DNA from: Streptomyces sp. FIT100 | GTDB taxonomy: Bacteria; Actinomycetota; Actinomycetes; Streptomycetales; Streptomycetaceae | Direction: 5' to 3' | Length of the DNA stretch: 64,000 bases | Assembly (NCBI RefSeq): GCF_024584805.1 | Contig: NZ_CP075715.1 | Coordinates: 2,096,001 to 2,160,000, forward strand | Shown: positions 1 through 8,214 of the stretch, one piece after another | Layout of the letters: each line of letters starts with the position of its first letter | Position numbering within the stretch: position 1 is the first letter of the stretch | Notes under the pieces: model-generated | What the model was told of the DNA's origin: nothing | The model's input: the letters and a program-made list of their open reading frames with translations, nothing else | Database searches by the model: none | Program-made: the position numbers and the translations under genes

Positions 1-591
1 GGCGGGGTGTTCCCAGTTGAAGTCGGGCTGCTCGGGGGCGAAGAGGTGCAGGTACCATTCGCCGTCCTCGACCCGGGTCCAGGCCGGGCCGCCGAAGATG
101 GACTCCCAGTCGTTCGGGGGCAGTTCGCCGTCGGGGCCCTTCCCCTTGCGGAAGTGGAAGCGCTCCCTCAGCCGGGAGCCGGGGCCCTCGCGCAGGGCCT
201 GGCGGAACCAGTCGTGCCGGTCGGAGCAGTGGTTCGGCACGATGTCGACGATGATCCGCAGGCCCAGGCCGTGGGCTCTGCGGATCAGCGCGTCGGCGTC
301 GTGGAGGGTGCCGAACATCGGGTCGATGGCCCGGTAGTCGGCGACGTCGTAACCGGCGTCGGCCTGCGGGGACGCGTAGAAGGGGCTGAGCCAGACCGCG
401 TCGACCCCGAGCTCCTTGAGGTAAGGGAGCCGGCTGCGTATGCCCGCGAGATCGCCCATGCCGTCGCCGTTGCCGTCGGCGAAGCTGCGCGGATAGACCT
501 GGTAGATCACCGCGTCCCGCCACCATGGCGCTGGCTCGGCACGGGTGCCGGTCGTCGTCGTGGTGGCGGGGGCAGCGAGGTGCTGGGTCAT
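1..591 (-). CDS. GH13 alpha-glucosidase, N-terminal part (cut by window edge)
   Basis: The first 197 codons of a glycoside hydrolase family 13 enzyme, running off the left edge. After about 25 Thr/Ala-rich residues comes the family opening WWRDAVIYQVYPRSF, then a (beta/alpha)8-barrel segment with GVDAVWLSPFY and the conserved region I VDIVPNHCSD. The nucleophile, acid/base and NHD regions lie outside the window. It probably hydrolyses maltose and maltodextrins in the cytoplasm. No signal peptide is visible. It starts 67 bp after malG on the same strand and so is probably the last gene of malE-malF-malG-agl. The ATG at 591 has an AGGG about 8 bases upstream. It is closely similar to the second GH13 enzyme at 4218-5924. 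Confidence 0.93.
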   Translation of the reverse strand, partial: MTQHLAAPATTTTTGTRAEPAPWWRDAVIYQVYPRSFADGNGDGMGDLAGIRSRLPYLKELGVDAVWLSPFYASPQADAGYDVADYRAIDPMFGTLHDADALIRRAHGLGLRIIVDIVPNHCSDRHDWFRQALREGPGSRLRERFHFRKGKGPDGELPPNDWESIFGGPAWTRVEDGEWYLHLFAPEQPDFNWEHPA

Positions 592-658
592 TTCATCCCT
601 GCGATGGTGGTGGTTGAGGGGGAACGTACGTACGGAGGTGCGGGGGCCTGCCCCCGGC

Positions 659-1567
659 TCAGCCCTTGACGGCGCCGGCCGATACGCCGGTCACCAGGTG
701 GCGCTGGGCGAAGAGGAAGACGATCGCGGCGGGGATCGCGATGAGCACGGAGGCCGCGGTCATCGGCCCCCACTGGGCGCCGTACTGGTTGACGAACTTC
801 TGGAGTCCGCCGGCCAGCGTGAGGTTCTCGTCGCCGACCATGAAGGCGGAGGCGTAGGCGACCTCGCCCCAGGCGGTGATGAACGAGTAGAACGCCGTCA
901 CCGCGATGCCGGGCTTGGCGAGCGGCAGGATCAGCCGCCAGAAGGTGCCGAACGGGGTGAGTCCGTCGACCTGTCCCGACTCGTCGATCTCCCGCGGGAT
1001 CGTGTCGAAGAAGCCCTTCATCATCCAGGCGCAGAACGGCACGGCGATGGTGAGGTACGTGATGACGAGGCCGGCGGGCTCGTTGAGCAGACCCATGCGC
1101 GCCATGATGTTGTAGATCGGCACGATGAGGACCGCGACCGGGAACATCTGGGTGATGAGCAGGGTCCACATCAGTCCGCGCTTGCCGGGGAAGCGGAAGC
1201 GGCTGACGGCGTAGCCGGTGGTGGCGGCGACGAAGACGCCGAGGACCGTGGTGAGCCCGGCGACGAGGAGCGAGTTGCCGAACCAGGTGAGGAACGGGGT
1301 GTCGTTCAGCAGCCCGGTGTAGTTCTCGAACGTCGTCTCCTTGAAGAAGTCCGTCGTGGTCGCGTACTGCGCCGGCTTGATGGAGGTCAGGAAGACCCAC
1401 AGGACCGGGAAGACGGCGATCACGGACGCGACGACGAGCGTCAGGTGCAGGGCGGCCGAGGCGAGCGGCGAGCGGCGGCCTCGCACGGGAGCGTTCGCGG
1501 GCGTGCCCGCGGACCTGCTCGCAGGCGTGCCCGCGGACGCGTTCGCAGGGGTGTTGGTCGTGGTCAC
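659..1567 (-). CDS. malG: Maltose/maltodextrin ABC permease MalG
   Basis: 302-residue inner-membrane permease of a carbohydrate ABC importer (MalFG type). A short N-terminal AGTPA-like repeat precedes about six membrane helices. The EAA loop, DESGQVDGLTPFGTFWRLIL followed by PLAKPG, lies about 100 residues from the C-terminus and is where the ATPase docks. The GTG start overlaps the malF stop (GTGA), so translation is probably coupled. No ATPase gene is near. Streptomyces sugar importers usually share MsiK, encoded elsewhere, which is the likely partner here (family knowledge, not seen). Part of malE-malF-malG followed by a glucosidase. Confidence 0.95.
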   Translation of the reverse strand: MTTTNTPANASAGTPASRSAGTPANAPVRGRRSPLASAALHLTLVVASVIAVFPVLWVFLTSIKPAQYATTTDFFKETTFENYTGLLNDTPFLTWFGNSLLVAGLTTVLGVFVAATTGYAVSRFRFPGKRGLMWTLLITQMFPVAVLIVPIYNIMARMGLLNEPAGLVITYLTIAVPFCAWMMKGFFDTIPREIDESGQVDGLTPFGTFWRLILPLAKPGIAVTAFYSFITAWGEVAYASAFMVGDENLTLAGGLQKFVNQYGAQWGPMTAASVLIAIPAAIVFLFAQRHLVTGVSAGAVKG

Positions 1568-2571
1568 CAGGTTTCTCCCTGCTTGCGGAGGACGCGCTGG
1601 TAGATCGCGGCGAAGACCATGAGGAGAACGAGGATCAGCACGCCCCAGGTGGACGACTGCGCGAAGTCGCGCGGACTGATCTCGAACGAGAACTTGTACG
1701 CCTGGGTCACCAGGATCTGGGTCGCCTCACCGGGACCGCCCCGCGTCAGCAGGAAGATCACCGGGAACATGTTGAAGGTCCAGATGGTGGAGAGCAGGAC
1801 GACCGTGGTCGACACCGACCTCAGCCCGGGCATGGTGATGTGGCGGAACCGCTGCCACGCGCTCGCGCCGTCCATCTCGGCGGCCTCGTAGAGCTCGCCG
1901 GGGATGGACTGCAACCCGCCGAGCAGGGCGACCATCATGAACGGGACGCCGAGCCAGACGTTGACGGCGATCACCGAGACCTTCGCCCAGGTGGGGTCGT
2001 TCAGCCAGGGCAGGGCGTCGATGCCGCCGCCCGCGAGCATCTTGTTGAGCAGCCCGTTGTCCTCGTTGTAGAGGAAGCGCCAGGCGAAGACGGAGACGAA
2101 GCCGGGCACGGCCCAGGGCAGGACCAGCATCATCCGGTAGAACGACCGGCCGGCGATCCTGCGGTTGAGGATGTTGGCGAGGGCGAGGCCCAGGCTGAAG
2201 GTGACGGCCACGCAGGAGACCGTCCACACCAGCGTCCACCCGAGCGTGCCGAGGAACTGGCCGCCGGTGAGCGCGTCGGCGTAGTTGTCGAGGCCGACGA
2301 ATTCGTACGTCGCGGGGAGGTGGTTCACCCCGATCGAGCGCTCGACGTTCCGCTCGTTGGCGTTGGTCAGCGACAGGTAGATGCCGCGGACGAGCGGGTA
2401 GCCGATGATCACGCCGATCACGATCACCACGGGGGCGACCATGGTCCAGGCGTACCAGTGGGTGGAGAGGGCGCGCCGGAGCGGGCCCCGTGCGGTGTCG
2501 CGGCGACGGCCGCGGGCCCCCTCGGGCTCCGCGGCCTTCGCCACCGACTGGCCGCTGGTGTGGACAGCCAT
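1564..2571 (-). CDS. malF: Maltose/maltodextrin ABC permease MalF
   Basis: 335-residue permease, partner of MalG. A basic cytoplasmic N-terminus is followed by about six membrane segments, the first being WTMVAPVVIVIGVIIGYPLV. The EAA motif is EAAEMDGASAWQRFRHITMP. The extended periplasmic P2 loop of the E. coli protein is absent, as is usual in Gram-positive homologues. It lies 16 bp after malE and overlaps malG by 4 bp. An AAGGGAAGAG purine tract precedes the ATG. Expected to form the translocation pore for maltodextrins delivered by MalE. Confidence 0.95.
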   Translation of the reverse strand: MAVHTSGQSVAKAAEPEGARGRRRDTARGPLRRALSTHWYAWTMVAPVVIVIGVIIGYPLVRGIYLSLTNANERNVERSIGVNHLPATYEFVGLDNYADALTGGQFLGTLGWTLVWTVSCVAVTFSLGLALANILNRRIAGRSFYRMMLVLPWAVPGFVSVFAWRFLYNEDNGLLNKMLAGGGIDALPWLNDPTWAKVSVIAVNVWLGVPFMMVALLGGLQSIPGELYEAAEMDGASAWQRFRHITMPGLRSVSTTVVLLSTIWTFNMFPVIFLLTRGGPGEATQILVTQAYKFSFEISPRDFAQSSTWGVLILVLLMVFAAIYQRVLRKQGETW

Positions 2572-2587
2572 CAGTCGGACTCTTCCC

Positions 2588-3862
2588 TTACTTCCAGCCG
2601 TCGAGGAGCTTGCGGTAGGCGTCGCCCGCCGTCGAGGCTCCCTTCTCCGGGGTGGTCTGGCCGGTGAGGACCTTGGTGTACTCGGTCACCAGCGGGGCGA
2701 AGAGGCTGCCGCCCTCGGGGATCCAGGGGCGCTCGACGGCCTTGTCGACGGCCGGCTTGAAGAAGCCGACGATCTCGTTGGCGGCGACCTTCGGCTCGTT
2801 GTAGACCGAGGTGCGGGTCGGGAGCAGGCTGAGCTCCTCGGCGACCTGGGTCTGGGCCTCTACGGAGCTCATGTACTCGACGAAGGCGTAGGAGGCGTCG
2901 AGGTTCTTGGAGCCGGCGTAGACGGCGAGGTTGTGGCCGCCCTGCGGGGCGCCCTGGCCGGCCGAGCCGGCGGGCACGGGCGCGATGCCGAGGTTGGCCT
3001 TGTCCGTGAACTCCTTGCCGGCGTAGGTGTCGGTGACGGCCCACGGGCCGTTGATCATCATGGCGACCTTGCCTTCCTTGAAGGCGGTCTGCATGTTGTT
3101 CCAGCCGTCGGTGGCGTCGGTCTCGGCGGCACCGGAGTCGACGAGGTCCTTGACGACCTTCATGGCCTTGACACCGGCCGCGTTGTCGACGGTGATCTGC
3201 TTGTTCCCGGCGTCGACCAGGTCGCCGCCCTCGCCGTAGAGGAAGGACAGGAACCAGTAGGCGTCGTCGCCGCGCAGGTACATCCCGGTCTTGCCGGTCT
3301 TGTCCTTGATGGCCGCGGCGGCGGTCTTCAGCTCGGCGATGGTGCCGGGGACCTCGACACCGGCCTCCTTGAAGATCTTCTTGTTGTAGAAGACGCCCAT
3401 GGTGTCGATGACCTGCGGCACGGCGTAGGTCTTGCCGTTGTACTTCGTGGAGGCGGCGGCCTGCTCCAGGAAGTCCTTCTCGTTCTTGAGGGCGGCAGTG
3501 CCGTCGAGCGGGGCGAGGTAGCCGAGGTCGGCGAACTCGGGGGTCCAGGCGACCTCGGAGCGGATGACGTCGGGGGCGCCGGAGCCGGACTGGGCGGCGT
3601 TCTTGAACTTGTTCTGCGCCTCACCGAAGGGCACGTTCACGTAGTTGATCTTGACGTCGGGGTGCTTCTTGGTGAAGCCCTCGGCGAGCGCCTTGAAGAC
3701 CTTGTCCTCGCTGCCGACGGTCGACGTGTCCCACCAGGTGACCGTGCCCGACAGCTTTCCGCCCGAGCTGCTCTTCGCGCCCTCGCTGTCGTCGCCGCCG
3801 CACGCGGTCGCCGTGAGCGCCAGGCTCGCGACCAGAGCGGTGGCCGCTATGCCACGTCGCAT
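2588..3862 (-). CDS. malE: Maltose/maltodextrin-binding lipoprotein MalE
   Basis: 424-residue extracytoplasmic solute-binding protein, first gene of the transport operon. The lipoprotein signal MRRGIAATALVASLALTATAC places the acylated cysteine at residue 21. The mature protein shows SBP_bac_1 features: VTWWDTSTVG near the N-terminus, FKEGKVAMMINGPWAV in the middle and a C-terminal PEKGASTAGDAYRKLLDGW. It should capture maltose or maltodextrin outside the membrane and dock onto MalFG. AAGGAG lies just upstream of the ATG. The 355-bp gap to the divergent GH13 gene holds palindromes that are candidate MalR operators. Confidence 0.95.
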   Translation of the reverse strand: MRRGIAATALVASLALTATACGGDDSEGAKSSSGGKLSGTVTWWDTSTVGSEDKVFKALAEGFTKKHPDVKINYVNVPFGEAQNKFKNAAQSGSGAPDVIRSEVAWTPEFADLGYLAPLDGTAALKNEKDFLEQAAASTKYNGKTYAVPQVIDTMGVFYNKKIFKEAGVEVPGTIAELKTAAAAIKDKTGKTGMYLRGDDAYWFLSFLYGEGGDLVDAGNKQITVDNAAGVKAMKVVKDLVDSGAAETDATDGWNNMQTAFKEGKVAMMINGPWAVTDTYAGKEFTDKANLGIAPVPAGSAGQGAPQGGHNLAVYAGSKNLDASYAFVEYMSSVEAQTQVAEELSLLPTRTSVYNEPKVAANEIVGFFKPAVDKAVERPWIPEGGSLFAPLVTEYTKVLTGQTTPEKGASTAGDAYRKLLDGWK

Positions 3863-3943
3863 GTGAACTCCTTCGATGGGGCCGCTCCATCACGGCGCCG
3901 ATTCGTCGAGGAAGGTAACAAGCCTGAAAGAGGACCGAAAGAC

Positions 3944-3964
3944 CTTGCGAGATATTTCCGCAAG
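3944..3964. promoter_or_regulatory. Candidate MalR operator 1
   Basis: CTTGCG, nine bases (AGATATTTC), then CGCAAG: a perfect 6-bp inverted repeat in the divergent region between malE (start 3862, minus) and the GH13 gene (start 4218, plus). CTTGC/GCAAG half-sites are the kind of element reported near Streptomyces amylase and maltose genes controlled by MalR. Assignment to MalR is inferred from motif and position. The rest of 3863-4217 holds a second palindrome and no convincing ORF. Confidence 0.5.
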
Positions 3965-4114
3965 AGACGGCGATCGTTACATCCGCGTGTCCTCACGGTT
4001 GCCGATACGGGCCTTGTCATGGCGGACTTCCTGCGCTCCGACCTGCCTGGATCAGGTGATAGCCGCCACAGCCGGGGCAATCCGGGAGGGCGGATGGCGT
4101 CCGCAACCGCTTCC

Positions 4115-4126
4115 GCAAGAGATTGC
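4115..4126. promoter_or_regulatory. Candidate MalR operator 2
   Basis: GCAAGAGATTGC, a palindrome with four-base arms GCAA/TTGC, about 90 bp upstream of the plus-strand GH13 start. It shares the GCAAGAGA core with operator 1, which continues as CGCAAGAGA. Two sites sharing a core in one divergent promoter region suggest each arm of the locus has its own operator. Confidence 0.4.
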
Positions 4127-4217
4127 AGCACTGTTACCTTCGTTGTACGTCGGCGTTGAACCGTTAGATCCGTTAGATCCGGAACATCCCGAAACTGGCA
4201 GCCGAAGGGGAGCGCCC

Positions 4218-5924
4218 ATGACGCAGGAGCTCAGCACCACCACCGCGCTCGGCACGACCACCGCGCTCGACTCGACCACCGCGCCGCACCTCGCCCGGGA
4301 GACGGGGCGGCCGGGAGCGGAGCCGGACTGGTGGCGCGACGCCGTCATCTACCAGGTGTACGTCCGCTCCTTCGCCGACAGCGACGGCGACGGCATCGGC
4401 GATCTGCGCGGCATCCGCGACCGGCTCCCCCATCTCGCCGCGCTCGGCGTGGACGCGGTCTGGCTGACCCCCTTCTACGCGTCCCCGCAGGCCGACGGCG
4501 GCTACGACGTCGCCGACTACCGGGCCGTCGACCCCCTCTTCGGTGCGCTGTCCGACGCGGACGACCTCGTCCGGGAGGCGCACCGGCTGGGTCTGCGGGT
4601 GATCGTCGACATCGTCCCGAACCACACCTCCGACCAGCACGCCTGGTTCCGCTCAGCCCTCGCCGGCGGCCCGGGCGCCCCCGAGCGGGCGTACTACCAT
4701 TTCCGCCCCGGCAAGGGCGCCGACGGCGAACTGCCCCCGAACGACTGGGAATCGGTCTTCGGCGGCCCGGCCTGGACCCGGGTCGAGGTGCCGGACGGCG
4801 ATGGGGGCGCCTCCCGGCCGGAGGCCGGGGGAGAGTGGTACCTGCACCTCTTCGCGCCCGAGCAGCCCGATCTCAACTGGGACCACCCGGCCGTGCACGA
4901 GGAGTTCGCCTCCGTGCTGCGCTTCTGGCTCGACCTCGGCGTGGACGGCTTCCGCATCGACGTGGCCCACGGCATGGTCAAGGCGGAGGGGCTGCCGGAC
5001 ATCGGGCTGCGGGAGCAGGCCAAGATGATCGGCGCGCAGGTGCTGCCCTTCTTCGACCAGGACGGCGTCCACGAGATCCACCGTTCCTGGCGCCGGCTGC
5101 TCGACGGCTACGAGGGCGAGCGCATCGGCGTCGCCGAGGCATGGGCGCCCAGCCCGGAGCGGCTGGCCCTGTATGTGCGCCCGGACGAGATGCACCAGGC
5201 GTTCAACTTCCAGTTCCTGCGCTGCCCCTGGGACCCGGAGCGGATGCGGGAGGTCATCGACGCGTCCCTGGCGGCGACGGCCTCGGTGGGCGCGCCCACG
5301 ACCTGGGTGCTCTCCAACCACGACGTCGTACGCCATCCGACCCGCTACGGCGACGGACCGGCCGGTCTGCGGCGGGCGCGGGCGGCGACGTTGTTGATGT
5401 TGGCGTTGCCGGGGTCGGCGTATCTGTATCAGGGTGAGGAGTTGGGGTTGCCGGATGTGACGGATCTTCCGGATGAGGTGCGGCAGGATCCGTCGTTCTT
5501 CCGTGCGGAGGGTCAGGACGGTTTCCGGGACGGGTGCCGGGTGCCGATTCCGTGGACGCGTGAGGGTGCCTCGTACGGTTTCGGGGCGGGCGGCAGCTGG
5601 CTGCCGCAGCCGCGGGTGTGGGGTGAGCTGAGTGTGGAGGCGCAGAGTGGTGTGCCGGGCTCGACCCTGGAGCTGTACCGGGCGGCGCTGGCCGTGCGCC
5701 GTGACCACCCGGGTCTCGGCGCGGGTTCCACGGTCACCTGGCTGGATGCCCCCGACGGCGTCCTCGCCCTCGCCCGCGACGGCTTCCTCTGCACCACCAA
5801 CACCACCGGATCGGACGTGGAGCTGCCCGTGCCGGGCAGCGTGCTGCTCTCCTCGGCGACCCCCGAGTTCACCGGCGGGACGGTCCACCTTCCCGCCGAC
5901 TCCAGCACCTGGTGGGCAATCTGA
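4218..5924 (+). CDS. GH13 alpha-glucosidase (maltodextrin hydrolase)
   Basis: 568-residue GH13 enzyme lacking a signal peptide, so probably cytoplasmic. After about 38 Thr/Ala-rich residues come WWRDAVIYQVYVRSF, region I VDIVPNHTSD, the nucleophile in GFRIDVAHG (Asp248), the acid/base in GVAEAW (Glu307) and the NHD triad (Asp369). All catalytic residues are present. The ATG at 4218 is preceded by GGGGAG; the longer open frame from 3876 has no coding character. It ends 25 bp before malR on the same strand. Two oddities: a 32-bp palindromic repeat sits in frame at 4802-4833, adding residues absent from the paralogue at 1-591, and 5385-5665 has codon usage unlike the rest. Confidence 0.94.
   Translation: MTQELSTTTALGTTTALDSTTAPHLARETGRPGAEPDWWRDAVIYQVYVRSFADSDGDGIGDLRGIRDRLPHLAALGVDAVWLTPFYASPQADGGYDVADYRAVDPLFGALSDADDLVREAHRLGLRVIVDIVPNHTSDQHAWFRSALAGGPGAPERAYYHFRPGKGADGELPPNDWESVFGGPAWTRVEVPDGDGGASRPEAGGEWYLHLFAPEQPDLNWDHPAVHEEFASVLRFWLDLGVDGFRIDVAHGMVKAEGLPDIGLREQAKMIGAQVLPFFDQDGVHEIHRSWRRLLDGYEGERIGVAEAWAPSPERLALYVRPDEMHQAFNFQFLRCPWDPERMREVIDASLAATASVGAPTTWVLSNHDVVRHPTRYGDGPAGLRRARAATLLMLALPGSAYLYQGEELGLPDVTDLPDEVRQDPSFFRAEGQDGFRDGCRVPIPWTREGASYGFGAGGSWLPQPRVWGELSVEAQSGVPGSTLELYRAALAVRRDHPGLGAGSTVTWLDAPDGVLALARDGFLCTTNTTGSDVELPVPGSVLLSSATPEFTGGTVHLPADSSTWWAI
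4802..4833. repeat. Palindromic repeat inside a coding region
   Basis: TGGGGGCGCCTCCC, then GGCCGGAGGCC, then GGGGGAG, able to form a hairpin with CTCCC/GGGAG and GGCC/GGCC pairing. A second copy with the same outer sequence but a different, still complementary, stem lies at 7080-7113 outside genes. In the GH13 gene it encodes residues between the VE and EWYLHLF conserved in the paralogue at the left edge, which reads VEDGEWYLHLF without an interruption. The insertion adds 13 codons and keeps the frame. Confidence 0.8.
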
Positions 5925-5935
5925 CATGCGACCGG

Positions 5936-5941
5936 TACAGT
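5936..5941 (+). promoter_or_regulatory. Possible malR -10 element
   Basis: TACAGT, 8 bases upstream of the malR ATG (5950), just after the stop of the preceding GH13 gene. The spacing would give a leaderless or nearly leaderless malR transcript in addition to read-through. No clear -35 was found. Confidence 0.3.
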
Positions 5942-5949
5942 CCAATCCC

Positions 5950-6978
5950 ATGACCGCACGGCTTGCCGACATCGCAGCCCAGGCGGGGGTCAGCGAGGCC
6001 ACGGTCAGCCGCGTGCTCAACGGCAAGCCAGGCGTTGCCGCAGCCACCCGCGAATCGGTGCTCGCCGCCCTCGACGTCCTCGGCTACGAGCGCCCGGTCC
6101 GGCTGCGCAGGCGCAGCGCCGGACTGGTCGGGCTCATCACGCCCGAACTGGAGAACCCCATATTCCCGGCCCTGGCCCAGGTCATCGGACAGGCGCTGAC
6201 CCGCCAGGGCTACACCCCCGTGCTGGCCACCCAGACCCCGGGCGGCTCCACGGAGGACGAGCTGACCGAAATGCTCGTGGACCGCGGGGTCTCCGGCATC
6301 ATCTTCGTCTCCGGACTGCACGCCGACACCAGCGCCGACATGCAGCGCTACGAGAAGCTGCGCGCCCAGGGCGTGCCCTTCGTCCTCGTCGACGGCTTCT
6401 CGCCGCAGGTGCAGGCGCCGTTCATCTCCCCCGACGACCGCGCCGCCATGCGGCTCGCGGTCACCCATCTCGTGGCGCTCGGGCACACCCGGATCGGCCT
6501 CGCGCTCGGCCCGAAGCGATTCGTGCCCGTTCTGCGGAAAATAGAGGGATTCGTCAAGGTCACCCGTGAACAGCTCGGCCTGAGCGACCAGGTGATCGAG
6601 GCGGAGCTGATCCAGCACTCCCTCTACACCCTGGAGGGCGGCCAGGCCGCGGCGTCCGCGCTGATCGACCGCGGCTGCACCGCCGTGGTGTGCGCGAGCG
6701 ACATGATGGCGCTCGGCGCGATCCGGGCGGCACGGCAGCGCGGGCTCGAAGTCCCCGACGACATCTCGGTCGTCGGCTTCGACGACTCCCCGCTCATCGC
6801 CTTCACCGACCCCCCGCTGACGACGATCCGCAAGCCGGTGCCGGCGATGGGCCAGGCGGCCGTACGCACGCTCCTGGAGGAGATCGGCGGGACACCCGCG
6901 CCGCACAGCGAGTTCGTCTTCATGCCCGAGCTCGTCGTCCGCGGCTCGACCGCCGCGGGGCCGGGCGTCGCGCCCTAG
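5950..6978 (+). CDS. malR: Maltose operon repressor MalR (LacI/GalR family)
   Basis: 342-residue LacI-family regulator. The N-terminal helix-turn-helix and hinge read TARLADIAAQAGVSEATVSR and VLNGKPGV, followed by a periplasmic-binding-like effector domain with VGLITPELENPIFP, CTAVVCASDMMALGA and SVVGFDDSPLIA. The sequence closely matches what I know of S. coelicolor MalR. It should bind operators at malE and at the plus-strand GH13 gene and be released by maltodextrins. No strong ribosome binding site precedes the ATG, and a TACAGT 8 bases upstream suggests a leaderless start. The TAG stop lies in a CTAG that begins the downstream repeat element. Confidence 0.95.
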   Translation: MTARLADIAAQAGVSEATVSRVLNGKPGVAAATRESVLAALDVLGYERPVRLRRRSAGLVGLITPELENPIFPALAQVIGQALTRQGYTPVLATQTPGGSTEDELTEMLVDRGVSGIIFVSGLHADTSADMQRYEKLRAQGVPFVLVDGFSPQVQAPFISPDDRAAMRLAVTHLVALGHTRIGLALGPKRFVPVLRKIEGFVKVTREQLGLSDQVIEAELIQHSLYTLEGGQAAASALIDRGCTAVVCASDMMALGAIRAARQRGLEVPDDISVVGFDDSPLIAFTDPPLTTIRKPVPAMGQAAVRTLLEEIGGTPAPHSEFVFMPELVVRGSTAAGPGVAP

Positions 6979-7230
6979 GGAGCGTCTTCGACGTAGCGTC
7001 GTCCGCCCGACGGGCGGGCCCGGCGGCGTCTGGTGCGTGCGATCGCAAGGCGGAACTCGTGGCCGAAGGGCTACGAGGGTGGGGGCACCTCCCAGGCGCG
7101 AGCCCTGGGGGAGCATGCCAGGCATCACCGGGCAGACGGGACTTAGAAGACACGGCACAGGGCCGTCCGGCCGAGCGGTGGGCCGCCCGGTGGAGGGGAC
7201 TTCGAGGACGCGGTCGGGGCCGCCCCCTAG
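6975..7230. repeat. Degenerate inverted-repeat (MITE-like) element, copy A
   Basis: About 256 bp between two CTAG tetranucleotides, filling most of the malR to PAP2 gap. The left end (CTAGGGAGCGTCTTCGACGT) is partly complementary to the right end (ACTTCGAGGACGCGG to CCCCTAG). The core GTAGCGTCGTCCGCCCG and a 32-base block ending in GCGATCGCAAGGCGGA match copy B at 24487-24664. It is longer and more diverged than B and carries a second kind of palindrome at 7080-7113. No transposase is encoded. The remaining bases to 7311 hold no gene. Confidence 0.65.
7080..7113. repeat. Palindromic repeat, second copy
   Basis: TGGGGGCACCTCCC, then AGGCGCGAGCCCT, then GGGGGAG. The outer blocks match the copy at 4802-4833 (one G/A difference), while the inner stem differs and remains complementary (CTCCCAGG with CCTGGGGGAG). 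Here it lies inside the non-coding element A. Confidence 0.7.
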
Positions 7231-7311
7231 TCCGTAAGGCGGACGGCATGGGCAGGGAACCCGTCCAGGGGATGATCGCACCAAGGCGCCCATCTGGCAG
7301 ACTCTCTGCCT

Positions 7312-8214
7312 ATGGGTGAAGCGACCGTGAAGACTCTGGAAGGCCGGACGGCCACCCCGTCACCCAAAGTGACAGCGGACGGTCCGGTTCCGGAAGTCGC
7401 TCCAGCGGGAGTTCCGGCCGGGGGGCGGCTGCGCAGGCTGCGTGCGCCCAGGCGGCCGCGGATCTGGTTCGAGATCCTGCTCATCGCGGTCAGCTACTGG
7501 ACGTACTCGCTCATCCGCAACGCCGTGCCGGAGCAGAAGGCGCAGGCCCTGCGCAACGCCGACTGGATCTGGCACGCCGAGAAGACCCTCGGCATCGCGG
7601 TCGAGCAGACGGTCAACCACGCCGTGAACTCGGTGACATGGCTGGTCATCTCGATGAACTACTACTACGCCACGCTCCACTTCCTGGTGACGATAGGCGT
7701 CCTCGTCTGGCTCTACCGCCGCCACCCCGGCCGCTACGCGGCGGCCCGCCTCGCCATCTTCGCGACGACGGGCGTCGCACTCGTCGGCTACTACCTGTAC
7801 CCGCTGGCACCGCCGCGCCTGATGAACGGCCAGGACTTCATCGACACGGTGCTCGTGCACCACACCTGGGGCTCGATGGCCTCCGGCAACCTGAAGAACA
7901 TGTCGAACCAGTACGCGGCGATGCCGTCGATGCACATCGGCTGGTCACTGTGGTGCGGCCTCGTCATCTTCGCGCTGGCGTCGGCGCCGTGGGCGAAGAT
8001 CCTCGGCCTGCTGTACCCGGCCCTGACCCTCATAGTCATCGTGGCCACGGCCAACCACTTCTGGCTGGACGCGGTGGGCGGGCTGCTGTGCCTCGCGTTC
8101 GGCTACGGGGTCTCGTATGTCTGGTACGGCGCCCTGCCGCACCGCCTGGCGCGGGTACCGGTGCCGGTTCCGGTCCCGGCGGGCCCGGTGAACCTGAACA
8201 CGGCACGGCAGTGA
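7312..8214 (+). CDS. PAP2-family integral membrane protein
   Basis: 300-residue membrane protein of the PAP2 (phosphatidic acid phosphatase type 2 / inositolphosphotransferase-like) superfamily. A basic N-terminus of about 45 residues precedes roughly six or seven membrane segments. The two histidine motifs are PSMHIGWSLW and ATANHFWLDAVGG. The first basic PAP2 motif (KxxxxxxRP) is not obvious, and LAPPRLM occupies that region, as in the AUR1-like subgroup. A role in phospholipid or lipid-linked head-group transfer or hydrolysis is a family inference; the substrate is unknown. It follows element A and is not clearly in an operon with malR. Confidence 0.85.
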   Translation: MGEATVKTLEGRTATPSPKVTADGPVPEVAPAGVPAGGRLRRLRAPRRPRIWFEILLIAVSYWTYSLIRNAVPEQKAQALRNADWIWHAEKTLGIAVEQTVNHAVNSVTWLVISMNYYYATLHFLVTIGVLVWLYRRHPGRYAAARLAIFATTGVALVGYYLYPLAPPRLMNGQDFIDTVLVHHTWGSMASGNLKNMSNQYAAMPSMHIGWSLWCGLVIFALASAPWAKILGLLYPALTLIVIVATANHFWLDAVGGLLCLAFGYGVSYVWYGALPHRLARVPVPVPVPAGPVNLNTARQ

